Assembly: GCA_020055645.1 (NCBI GenBank)
Contig: CM034547.1
Location: forward strand, 69,226,884 to 69,290,883
DNA from: Tomocerus qinae
Lineage: Eukaryota > Arthropoda > Collembola > Entomobryomorpha > Tomoceridae
Direction: 5' to 3'
Length of the DNA stretch: 64,000 nt
Shown: in pieces, positions 1-11,387 of the stretch
Numbering within the stretch: the first letter of the stretch is position 1
Layout of the letters: each line of letters opens with the position of its first letter
The notes under the pieces: generated by a model
What the model was told of the DNA's origin: nothing
Database searches by the model: none
Seen by the model: only the letters and a program-made list of their open reading frames with translations
Made by a program: the position numbers and the translations under genes

Positions 1-8
1 CTTTTCAG

Positions 9-829
9 ATTGATGTTTGTCCTAACAAAATATATACTTTTGGGTGATACTTTCCTTATAGTTTTGACGAAGAGGCCTCTCTTGTTCATTTACTGGTCGG
101 TCTAGTCCCTATTTATAATAATAATTGGGCGCCCAAATTGATATACAATTATAAATTTTCCAACTTTATGTAGGTATCATCATGCTCTAGCTATTTTAGT
201 TCCTTGGATGATTTTTCCTGACTCTGAGCCTATTTGTAGGTGGATTGGAGTCACTAATTATTTCGTACTGAGTATTATGTACCTTTACTTTGCATTGAAG
301 GTGTGTGTGTAATCCGCACAATAGTCATCTCATCATAATCAACATCAATGTCATTAACTATCATGACTGAAAATAATAAAATGCTTAATTGATTTTTCTT
401 GTAGGCAATGAGTATTAAGCTACCGAGAAAGTTTGGCCTTGTGGTAGCTATTTTGCATGTAATCGAAATGATCATTGGAGCAGTAATCCAGATTTACACT
501 GCGAACGAAATTAGTAAGTGACTACATAAAAAGAATAGTAATAAATTAAAATTATTGTTCTGCAAATGAATTGAAAAATAAATGAAATTGCGAATGCTAA
601 TTGCTAAATGTTCTTCATTTTATAGCAGTTTTCAGAAATATTTTAAAATAATAGAATAAATAAATTCGACATTATTACTATTTATTGTTTTTCAGTGAAT
701 GGCAGGGAATGTGCCCGTACATTTTCAAGCGTCAGATGGTCTCTCATCCCGCATGTGTCTTTGGTTTTCTTTTTTGCCCATCTGCTCTACAAATACATTC
801 AACCAAAACAAAAGGAAAAGAAATCTTAA
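9..829 (+). CDS. ELOVL6: ELOVL6-like very-long-chain fatty acid elongase, 3' part only
   Basis: C-terminal ~151 residues of an ER membrane condensing enzyme of the ELO family, which elongates acyl-CoA with malonyl-CoA. The 5' exons lie left of the window. Exons 9-95, 174-300, 405-513 and 696-829 join in phase with GT-AG borders. Recognisable family blocks are LGDTFLIVLTKRPLLF, YWYHH, NYFVLSIMY and a hydrophobic C-terminus. The tail KEKKS fits a KxKxx-type ER retrieval signal. Odd points: the family's histidine box HxxHH reads YWYHH (Tyr codon TAC in place of the first His), and the conserved N-x-x-V-H-x-x-M-Y block reads NYFVLSIMY, so a second conserved His is Leu. The protein is therefore probably catalytically dead, although the frame is intact and spliced normally. 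Family assignment is firm; the ELOVL6 subtype is likely. Confidence 0.85.
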
Positions 830-2707
830 AATTGGCAAACACATTTAAAATTGCAACGAATGCCCAGTACCATTTTCCCAAACCTTGTCATTTTTGTACT
901 TAACTTATTTCTTATGATTCTTGATCTGATCAGAAAGAATGTATACAGATTCCTGTCAATCTTTCACTAATAAATGAAATATACTATTGTCACTGAAGAG
1001 CTGCGGTTACAAAAACTGAATGTGCTACTATTGAACTAAATCATTATTTTGTAAATTAGGGTGGGAGTGAGGTTAAGGATAACTATGAAAAGAAAACGCC
1101 ACTTGTAATTAATATTCGTTCATCAATCTTGTTTATTGAATTTATTTTAACAAGTCAAAACTGCTATTCTACGTTTTTATATTATTATTATTGTATTATA
1201 ATATTGTCTGGTTTAATCATTTAAGATTTTGCTATTTAAGAATACTGATGCTGTGCATTATATTTTTTCAATAAGGCTTTTTTCCATTTCAGAAGACGAC
1301 ACAATTACTACTAATAACAAAAACAAATGGAAAACATATTAAATATAAACTAACAATTCAATCAAACATTATACTATTAATATTGATATATAACACGTAG
1401 ATATGCAACAAAAATGTAGTTATATTTTAGCGAGCGTAGTAGAGGCAATTAGGCATCACCAGTGATGACAAAATTGTGTGGAGTTTTCGTCTTGAGCTAA
1501 CTACAAAATCTATAAAGCCATATTTTTATTTCATATTGGGCACATATGCATGATTCAATTATATTGTCAACTTGGTATTTTTCATCGTTTTAAAAATCTG
1601 TTTAGTAAGTATACAATACAAATTAAAATGAAGAAGTTGGGCTCATAAATAATGTCTTTATTTTTTATTAAATAAACGGCTGCCGTTAATCCATTGTGCC
1701 CAATTTCCTTAATCACTGCTAATTAATTTACTCTAGTTGTAAATTATTACATACACATATCATATATCATACTTAAGACTAAATATTATATTATTTAGCA
1801 CATAATGATATTCAAAATGAGGTAGATGACACATGCATTAGTTTAGTTTTGGTAAATTAATTTCGATTATATACTGCTATTCTACTTTATTATACTGGGA
1901 TTTTATTGTTTGGTATTATTGTACTCGCGTTGGGCGCATATCTTTAAACAATTAATTTTTTTTTTCGAACACTTCATAATAACAGCATTTACTGAAATCA
2001 TATGCTAGCATTACATAAAAACCACTTTTTAAGAAAATAATTTCCCCGTAAGTCTATAACAATATTATATCTAGAAACTTGGCAATAAATAACAAATACT
2101 ACTTTACAAAGCACGTATACACATACACGTAGGTAATTAAATTACCTAGCATTTTAAATAAATTAACTATTTCGACAAGTTTACAACAAGTATAATCTTA
2201 CATGCACCATGCACCTGAATTTTGTATTTGGAGATTGAAATAAAAAATTTAGTTCTGTACTGCGCTGCTGACTTTTATTTATAATGGTAGCAAACCATGC
2301 AAAAACATGTATCACAAAACAAGGAGGGATACTCAACTATTCTATTTGGCTCCCTTCTTGTAATAGTAAATTTGTTTGTAATTATTATTGGCGAAGAAGA
2401 ATAAATCTAAATACAATTTCTATTTATTTTATAAATATCGATTGAGCGGAACTACTTACACGAGCGATTTAACAACCATAACATTGTAACGAGTATGCAC
2501 CAAATATCAAAAAAATGCGTTCATGCGAATTCCAACACTGAGCAAAAATGTAAATATAGAAAAACGTATTTGTTGGGAATAATAAAATTATTGCACTTTG
2601 CCTAATTCGTCTTATTTAAATTGGGATGTAAGTTCCATTGCATTTAAAGTTTAGCTTCGAATTCTCGAGAAGATTGCGAATAAGATTCTTAAATTAGCAG
2701 ATGAGTG
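830..2707. other. Tail-to-tail intergenic stretch
   Basis: AT-rich sequence between the elongase 3' end and the carrier 3' end. It holds the two 3' UTRs. I see no open frame with gene-like content, no RNA gene and no clear repeat. Confidence 0.5.
969..974 (+). promoter_or_regulatory. poly(A) signal of the ELOVL6-like gene
   Basis: AATAAA lies 140 bp after the elongase stop codon on the same strand. It is the first canonical hexamer in the 3' flank. Confidence 0.45.
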
Positions 2708-5700
2708 CTACCCCGTTTTAATTGCCAAACCAGTATCAAGATTCAAGAGTTGTTTAACTAGCTCGTACGTCGTAAAACTAACAGCTACCATTGGAATTGC
2801 TCGTAAATAATTGATGCTCATTCCCCGATACAGTCCTCTTGTGACGCCGTCCTCTTGGTAAATAATTTTTAACGTGGAAGTCATTCCCATGCTAAAATTT
2901 TCAATAATTTTTGGAATTAAATCAAGGACCACGACCAACCATTTGGCAAAAAAACGCATAATTATCGGTAGTTGGTTTAAAAACTGTAACCTTTGTATTG
3001 ATGGTTAATAAAATTGTTAATATTAGTGGATTAAATTATCGTACCTTCTATACACATGTTCATAAAGTTTGTATATTCCAAGTGCCACCCAACATTATGG
3101 TAAACCAAGACGCAACAGAAACAGAGAAGATGAAGAGAGTTAGCATTTTTTACAAAGCATTGGATTAAGAAAAAGATTTGATAAGTTTGCCAATACTATA
3201 TTTAATTTTTTACAGATGAATCTAAACTGGGACAAAAGATTTTTACCCAAATCGTCTCGTTTTTTCATCCATCATTGCCAATTGCATTCGTCTTCTTGTC
3301 ACGTCTAATGGATAGGAAACAGTTTGTGCCACTGCACCAGCCATTCCACCACATAGCAACTTGTACGGCATTAGTAAAACTAATCCACCAGTATTTTTAG
3401 AGTGTGCACTGCAAGTTACATCTAAGAAAATAGAAAATCGTAAGAAAGTAGAAATCATTTTTCTCAAATAATCGCGCGTTAAATTGTAAAGAAAATAAAA
3501 AAATTGAAAAATCTTTTTTTACCTGGAAAAAATTTCATGCAGAGGTATTTAAAGGATTCGAAGCAGTAGAAACTTAATCCAGCGTATGGAATCATTCCAC
3601 ATATCGTTGGAGCAAATCCCCTATACAAGGCTCGAACACCTCCCTCTTCGCGAAAAATGTGTAGAGCACATTGGTAGATTCCAGAATACAAATGCTCACC
3701 GGAGACCTGAAATAGGATTATTTTGTCAGACTTACTTTTATTCTTGCTCAAAAATCTAAACTGATGTCAACTCTCCTAAGACTAAGAAAAATGAAGAATG
3801 ATTTAATTTACTTGAAAAGCCAGTCTTGCTCTGATTGTATCTAAAGGATACGTCAATGCTACGGCTGTAACTCCTGCAGCAGACCCAGCACAAAATCTTC
3901 CGATATGCGAATCTTCACCAAACAGCTTTTTGTACATTTCAAAAGATGTGAATTGAGTTGCAGCATAAGGAAAGATACGAACCATTTGAGCGCCATTTCC
4001 TTTAAGTAAAATTACATATTTATTCATATCGCAAACAACGTGTCAATTTTATTCCTTCAAAACAATTCTGTTGCATTATTTTTGTATGTATTTAGTAGGT
4101 ACCTTTATACAAAGCAAAAAATCGTTCCTTCTCGACGATTCCTTTAAGACCACTGAAGACCCCTAAGTGAGAATAATGCTTTGAGTGTGCCTGCAGAAGA
4201 ATTTTGATCCTGTCCAAGGGAGCCACAGCTGTTTTCGCACACATCCCTGCTATTCCTGAAATCAATTTTAAAATTTTTATTAGAGGATTGAGGTTGACAT
4301 TATTTTCCTTTTATACCTACGCAATTTCTTCATGATCCGTTATTGCCAACTTGTTATTAAAAACAATGCAAGTGCGACAACGCAAATTAACCACCATCAC
4401 GTCGCTATTATTCTGCAGTGGAGACGTGGACGTGTTTCAGAAGAAGTGGTACATTTCCATCCTCGCTTTATGACGTTTTTTGCATTTTACACGCATCGTT
4501 GATGTTAAGTTTGACATATTATGTTCACGGTAAGTAAAATAAAGCCACCAGCTGCATCGTTACATTACTTTCTACTAGTAAAAATAAGCCCCGAGACTAA
4601 AAGCAATTAACAATATACAATTCGAAGATGATATTCAGGGACCAGTTGGCAATGTGCAATAATAGAATATCAAAATTCAGTAGAAACAATAGTCAGACTT
4701 TATTCCTATGTATAAATAGATGCGTGTCAGAAAGTTTTATTTTACATGACATATAATGCAGTTAGTAATCATAAATCTTTTGGATCCTCAATGCACGAAA
4801 ACGCCTATTGATGCTACTTACTGTTATTGTGCCAGAACAGTTGGTTGCACCATCCAAAAGAATGATTAAATGCGATAGACAATTGCAACTGCATAATTTA
4901 TGATTAGTATTTGCCTACAGGTACATGGAGCGGAAAATAGATAAAGGAGAAGTGTCAATGAATTTATCACGCAATTAGTAGGATGAATAGAGCTATTTCC
5001 TGCTTTCATCACGATTGATCCTAAAAACTCTCTTCGCTATTCGCTACTAATTAGACATCTTAGACATAATTTAATGTGTCGATAGTCAATACTATTATGA
5101 ACTCGTGAAAAATACAACAAACTGCTTCTATATCGTATTACAATGTACAAATTACCATTTTTACCACTTACCACTGGTAAGTAAGCGGTAAAAATGATAT
5201 TTAATGTTATTTATCATTACCACCATCTAAAAATTGGTGGTAAATGGTATAATTGGTAGATACTAAAAAATGGTAATGGTAACAAATTGTTTTATTTAAA
5301 ATTCGTACAGAATCTTGAATAAAATTTGCCGCTAATACATAAAATAACTTTGCAGCTGACGATTGTTTCCCCAATTTGACTGCCCAACTTAACGTGTGTT
5401 AATTAACCCAAGAAAGAGTCAACTAATGTCATATTATAAATATCATTTTTTCTGATTAAATAAAACTTGGATGTACCAAGCGAATAAATGTCGATTAAAT
5501 GACATTTTTTCCACTACTTTCTGTGAACATTCAAATATAAATCTTAATTTGAAATATTTTGGAGAAAATAGAGCATGAAAACTTATTAATGTGTCTTTTA
5601 TGTATTTCTGCTAATTATTCACTATAATTTATCATTTTTACCATTAAATGCATTTTTATCATTAAGTGCATTTTTACCACTGTGATGGTAAAAAAGGCTA

Positions 5701-8700
5701 AAAAGTGGTAAATTTTGTACACTGTATACGTATATAGGTAGGTAATGTATTTATATTATATCTACTATATGTAAGTACAATAAAGTGATATAAAAGATTG
5801 CTATGCATAGAATAGAGAATTCTGCAAGACAAACCAATGTGTACAAGGTGTAAGTGGTATGAACTAGGTAATACCGAAGCTGTCTGTTAAAGATAACTGC
5901 GAATTGACATACTTAACGTATGTAGACTTCTATCATATCTTTCTCATCAAACATGTGTACATAACTTACCAAGTTTTTCAGATTTGAAGCCAAGAATCTT
6001 AAAATAGCATCTTTTACAGCAATTAACTTTTCTGAAGGAATATTAACTATTGCATTATTGTCTAAAACTACATCAAATACATTTATACAGTAATTAAAAT
6101 AATTATTATTATTGTGATGTCTATTTAATCAGCACTTTTGATCTGTAAATATGCGGGCAAACAGCTAGCTTGCATTTCCATCTCTAATAATCTACAGATA
6201 CAAATGAAGGAAGGAGTTTACTACAAATGATTGCAAGTGCTCACTTCTATAAGAATATGAGCACACAATTATTATTATCAAAGTTCAATTCTGGTTCTGC
6301 GTATCACGTCAAAGTACAATCCCTATAAAAACTTCAAACCAAAGTCCGAAAGCAATAGTCAATCGCATACTCAATAAACGTACAGAAATAATACGTGTCT
6401 GCTCCAATCATACAATTTGTCTCGTTATCATCGGAACAGACTATTTAAATTACTATAAGGCCATACATAGTATATTGGATCAGTGGAAAGTTTTCCGGTC
6501 TTTAACCTTATCTCTTCTCTTTGGTTTCTTTTACTTGCACTCTACATGTATTGACAACTATGTGCATAAAAAATAGGACTTTGAATCGTACATGTGACAC
6601 GTGGGGTCACTTTATTTCATGCAAACTTATGTCGACTTCGTGAAATTGCATAATGAAAAAGCAGATAATCACTAGTATGGACCACCACAGTATTTCAAAA
6701 TGTTGCCAACACGTAATACGAAGATGAAAAGAGGAACATGGTCGTATGGATGTATTATTGATTGAATGAGTGATTGTGCATGCTTAAAAACAACAAATAA
6801 AACAAAGAAAATCAAATTACGAGATATAAAATTGTATAACAAAACGACCCAGTTAAGGAATGAAAAAAGGGATGTCAAATGTTTTCTTACTCCTGCAGAA
6901 AACTAGACAAAGTTTGTCGCAAACTCATTTGGAGTGGAGTGGACTAAATTACCTTAAAATTGAACGCTAACCTTAAATTTTAAGGTCAAAATCTGCTAAA
7001 GGCCACGTGGTATAAATTTGGGATTTTTATAATTTAAGGTAAAAAATTTTGATTTTAATGTCCGAATTAGCGTCTGACGCTATTTTGAAACTTACGGTTT
7101 TAAGGTTTTTTTCTCTTGACACTAAAACGCTAAGTATCTAATATGTAAATATATCTGCAATGTAACTAAATCAGCTAAAATTAATTGATAGATAAGTTCG
7201 CCTTATCCCAATCAATTTTACTTAAAATTATGCATCTTTCTATTCACGGGTAAACTTTATTACCAATTTTCTCTGATACGCACCACAATGTGTTAGGTAT
7301 TTTAAAATAATGAAAATGATAGTTATAAACACAAATGCAGACAGTACAGGTGCTTTCCATAAGCATATAGATAGATATAATTATACAATTATAATTGTAA
7401 ACACTGTTAATCTGTAATAACATCATAATCGTCACACGATAATGGGTAATAAAATACGCAGTTTTATCGATTGTTAATACATGATATACACGTGTTTGCC
7501 CAATGTGTAACGGGCCATGAAATACAGACACACATTTATATGACGATTCTATTTTTCCCTTTGATGTATTAGAGCAGGTAATCGTTACATATTTCTTTTT
7601 TTGAATTTATTGACGTAATTTGTGATTCGAGATTAAACACCATGCAAGCTCGCAGTCTAAAATTAATGACGTATCAGTGAATGTCCGTAATTCAAAACCA
7701 TAATAATTTATGTGACTGAGATAACATAAATAAATAAATACCTATATTACTAGTGTACCAAATTCTTAGAATATGGCTTAACCTGCCTACCTATATTAAC
7801 CATGTAAAGTAATGTAAATATTCATAGTCATACAAACTACAATCTAATGTATAGGTATGTGCGTATCAATTGACGTTTGAAATGAACTACCTAATCTGAA
7901 TATACAAACATTCAGCGATAACAATATTGTACCTTTCTTTACTGCAGTGTATCAATAATAAAAGTAGGGATAAAATGACCTATCTTATTTCAAATTAAAT
8001 ACTACCTCAGTTTTCAATCATAATATAAGATAGGAAAAAATCACACACTTTAAGTTGAATAAGCTGTGTCCCAATTATTTGGTCTTACCTCCAGACAGAA
8101 GAGACTTGAATATAAATTCAAATTGTCTGTCTTCCTTCATTTTCTCTTCTTTAGAGTTCAATAGCACCAAGTGTTTAGTATGGTCAGCAGAAACGGTTGG
8201 CCAGATTGAGATTCCTAGTCCACTGAATGTCTTCGAAAAGCCACCTGTAACAAAACAATTTATTTATTAGCATAGTCAAAGTGTTCGGAAATAATAGTCT
8301 CCAATAAAACTGCACAAGTAAACAGATGACAGAATGAGTAATTTCGCAAGTATTTCTTTCCTAGCTCCTTCAAATGCACAAGCATTCATAATTATTACAA
8401 TAAATTTTGTATCCTAAAATGTTATAGCTTTCTTTATGGAACTGCGATAGAGTAATTCTCAATTTGTAGTCTATGCAAGAAGATAAAAGACTCCAGAGTA
8501 CAAAAATGTCAAAACACAGTGGATTAACTCTATTTAATGAGTAGTTTACCCTTTAATGAGATGTAATAAAGGGATTAAAAATAAAGAACACAAAAATACA
8601 TTCTGAAGGAATTATTTGACGTATTGTTGGTAAATAACAGAACGGTACATAGTTGTAGTCAAAAAAACAAAACAACTGACCTAATTTAGGCAAATTAGCG

Positions 8701-9194
8701 TTTCTAACTGTTCTTTCACAACAATTATTGTCCTGAGAAGATAATGGGAGAGATTTGATAGTAGAAGGGCCGAAATCTTGAGGATGACGAATAAAACCGA
8801 AGTCTTTATCTTTGATGTTTCCGTTTGTCGTCAGCGCCGAAAGGACAGGTAAAGTAAAAAAGGAAGAAAAATAGGAGATGTTTGTTTTGAGCGGATGAAG
8901 GTTCAGGTCGATGACAGCTGGTGGAATGGATGCAGTTGCATGTGGTGGTGATGGTCGGACGGCTAGAGTTGCACTGCCAATACCAGCAACCTCGCTCTCT
9001 CCACTTCCCGTAATATTAAATATCCTAACAGGAGTTACAACAGAAGATCCAAGAGCCAAGGTGGAAGAATGTTTTTCTGCTCTTGAACTGCCTTTGCTTC
9101 TTCGGTACACAAACGGCGTCTCACTTCGTGAACACAACCACCAACTCATCGTATTCGTCATCAAGTCTTCATCATTCATGTTCACGTTCCCCAT
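2708..9194 (-). CDS. SLC25A16: SLC25A16-type mitochondrial carrier (Graves disease carrier protein family)
   Basis: Six-helix inner-membrane carrier; this subfamily is linked to coenzyme A transport. Exons, 5' to 3': 9194-8681, 8244-8089, 4255-4103, 3999-3812, 3706-3523, 3421-3247, 2891-2708; all join in phase to 517 aa. Three Px[DE]xx[KR] repeats are visible: PLDRIKILLQAH, PLDTIRARLAFQV and PLDVTRRRMQLA. Flanking blocks SGGIAGMCAKT, YKGNGAQMVRIFPY and RGMSINYLRAIP match SLC25A16. The carrier core starts near residue 215. The ~200 residues before it (exon 1 and part of exon 2) are Ser/Thr-rich and unlike the family, which is ~330 aa. An ATG in exon 2 at 8140 would give a normal-sized 311-aa carrier, so the true start is uncertain. 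The ATG at 9194 is the first ATG of the long open frame. Confidence 0.9.
4256..8088. other. Large intron 2 of the SLC25A16-like gene
   Basis: A 3.8-kb intron that separates the first two coding exons from the compact rest of the gene. It contains the possible inverted-repeat element at 5141-5724. Around 6945-7110 there are several AAGGT/ACCTT-type short inverted motifs, without a clear element boundary. No other gene is seen. Confidence 0.6.
5141..5724. repeat. Possible non-autonomous TIR element
   Basis: The ends are imperfect inverted repeats: CAATGTACAAATTACCA at the left, and at the right the reverse complement of CAGTGTACAAAATTTACCA. Subterminal regions on both sides are full of short ACCATTTTTACCACT-like motifs in both orientations. 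The flanking 8 bp do not form a target duplication, so this may be an old element or a coincidence of simple motifs. Confidence 0.35.
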
Positions 9195-9984
9195 TTGGCT
9201 GCTTTGACTAAGATTTGCAGATGCACGCCACGTATATACATAAACCTTTAACAGATTACCCAATTAATTTTAAGACAGAGACATGATCAACATCTACAAC
9301 AAGCCTAAAAAAGATTTGCTATAAGGTATTATTTTTATAGTACTTTACTATTACTTACGATAGTTATAATAGTATACACTTACTAGTACTACGTACTTCT
9401 GCTCCAATATCTATACTTGGTATATTTATCGTTGTCAGTAAATACAGATAGTCTTTGCAAATCTTCCTCCAAGGAATTCACAGAGTTACTTCATTGTTTT
9501 GGTTTCCCATACATTGTCCTGTTTGACAGTTTGAGTCGTCTAAGAATGAAAGCCACAATATTATTCCTGAAATGACAATGCATGAACTGTTTCTATATAA
9601 TATTCGTATATATTTTATTCTTGTTTTCAGACTTAGTTTAGGCAATTTTGGCTAGATATTCCTTACAAACACTATTTAAAATAGAATGGAGAATACTTCT
9701 TGGTGAAAAGCATAACAATTCTAAAAATCTTGCATTAGCATGTAAGATGACGAACGCGACTGAGTTGTTTTAATTATTGCTACACACGCTCTGTAAATAC
9801 ACAATAAAGACTAGTTTTTATGGAGCTAACTAGTACAAAGTTTATATTATAAATAGTAACATTGTCGAAGCGATAGGTCTATACTTTATGTGCTACAGTT
9901 TACATTAAAGTGAAATATTATTATTATTAATGTACTACAGAAACCCAATTTTAGCAAATCGCATACTAAAGGCATGTTCCAGAA
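9195..9984. promoter_or_regulatory. 5' flank of the SLC25A16-like gene
   Basis: AT-rich upstream sequence of the minus-strand carrier. No recognised core-promoter motif or gene. It ends at the 8-bp target duplication of the hAT-type MITE (TTCCAGAA, 9977-9984). Confidence 0.3.
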
Positions 9985-10168
9985 CAAGCACGTATCCAGG
10001 AATTTGACTTAGGGGGTGCCACCAAAATATATTGATAAAATTAAGGCGTACTCGCGCGAAGCGCAAAAATTTTTTGGACTTTTGACATTTTTTGACAAAA
10101 ATATTGCCTTTTTCTGGATACTTAGGGGGGGCCCGGGCCCCCCGGCCCCCCCTCTGGATACGTGCTTG
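9985..10168. mobile_element. hAT-type MITE (184 bp)
   Basis: Perfect 15-bp terminal inverted repeats, CAAGCACGTATCCAG at 9985-9999 and its reverse complement at 10154-10168. It is flanked by a perfect 8-bp target-site duplication, TTCCAGAA (9977-9984 and 10169-10176). This fits the hAT target consensus with T at position 2 and A at position 7. The interior has a GC-rich palindromic run (GGGGGGGCCCGGGCCCCCC) unlike the AT-rich surroundings. It has no coding capacity. Confidence 0.88.
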
Positions 10169-10176
10169 TTCCAGAA

Positions 10177-10938
10177 TACCTCTGTATTCTGTTAGTAGTA
10201 GGAACAAAGAGCTCATCATGAGAATTCGTGATTTCATGATCCCATTCAAATTATTATACAGGAATTTTGTCATTTAAATTGACAATTTGACATATTTTTT
10301 CAAAATTCTAAAGTATAAGTGAAACCACATATGTGTGGCATCTAAAGTTTAGGTTATTGGCACTCTGCACTGCACTACATACTATTTTAACTAAAAATCA
10401 TTTCTATCAGAATATTTTCTTTCTAAAAAGACTTATGGTTTCAAGAAACAAAATTAAGCACGTTCGACTTGGTGCTTTTTAATAAAACTAACTAATTTTA
10501 ACATTTGAATTGGTCTCCAAAGAAAACAGCCGTAATGCAGTGCAAATTATAAATAGTTTTGAATCTGTATAATAAACGTCATTCTTTGCATAAATGTAAT
10601 ATACAAATACATGTATTTAATGTAACAGATATTAACAAAATGAAAACAATTTTTAATAAAAATGTTAAATTCAAATTAATAGAGCAAAATTGCCTTTTCT
10701 TGACCGGCGTTACCATTTTAATTAGACTAACGAAAAAGTGAGTGAGGAAATATATTTTTCTCTTCCATCGGCAATTTTACTTGCAATAGCTCATTTTTCT
10801 AATTTTAAACATCTAAATCCATTTTAACACAATTTTGTTTAAAGTAGTACGACTTACCAGTGAGCAGCAATAGCAAATGTAAATACATGTAGGCAACAAT
10901 ACGGAGTTCTGTAAGCCACGAATCGTAGTAGAATCATA
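10177..10938. other. Intergenic stretch after the hAT MITE
   Basis: AT-rich, with no gene-like open frame and no clear repeat. It is the 5' flank of the small ORF at 10939. Confidence 0.45.
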
Positions 10939-11187
10939 ATGGATCCGAATTACCCGCTTCCCACCTATTTGGCTGTTCAGTATGACACTGAATTGACTGA
11001 ATCATTGATCATCGGTGATCATCAACCAACGGGTTCATTTTTGAGTCCGCGACAATTATTACCAACTGTACGGGTTCTTATAATGTCAATTGATATTTGC
11101 TGTGCTGGACAATTCGGTTTCAGTATTTTTAGTGTTTATTGCGATTCCAAGTTCAAGATAAACATAAATGCATGTGTGCTTTTGTAG
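10939..11187 (+). CDS. Small orphan ORF, 82 aa
   Basis: Starts at a true ATG and ends 24 bp before an AATAAA hexamer at 11211. The N-terminal half (MDPNYPLPTYLAV...) is acidic and Pro-containing; the C-terminal half is hydrophobic and Cys-containing. I do not recognise the protein. It lies tail to tail with the WS/DGAT-like gene, 200 bp away. A GT at 11068 could be a splice donor, so the second half may be intron. It may also be chance. Confidence 0.25.
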   Translation: MDPNYPLPTYLAVQYDTELTESLIIGDHQPTGSFLSPRQLLPTVRVLIMSIDICCAGQFGFSIFSVYCDSKFKININACVLL

Positions 11188-11210
11188 TCAAGTTGTGCGA
11201 ATTAAATCAT

Positions 11211-11216
11211 AATAAA
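11211..11216 (+). promoter_or_regulatory. Possible poly(A) signal of the small ORF
   Basis: AATAAA 24 bp after the stop codon of the 82-aa ORF. It is the main support for that ORF being transcribed. Confidence 0.3.
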
Positions 11217-11387
11217 ATATGAATTCATAACTTTTTATTCAACAAATAAAACACTACTCAGTCTGACAAGAAGTAAAATAATAATATTAAAACAATCCCA
11301 TAAATAAGTACGTAAAATATGTGCAATAATAACATTACTTGATACAGACTTCATGAGGAATATTCCGTCCATGGTGTTCATGAATCA

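Noticed and set aside
9195..9263. Extending the SLC25A16-like start upstream to 9263
   Set aside because: That start is a TTG; the first ATG in the frame is at 9194.
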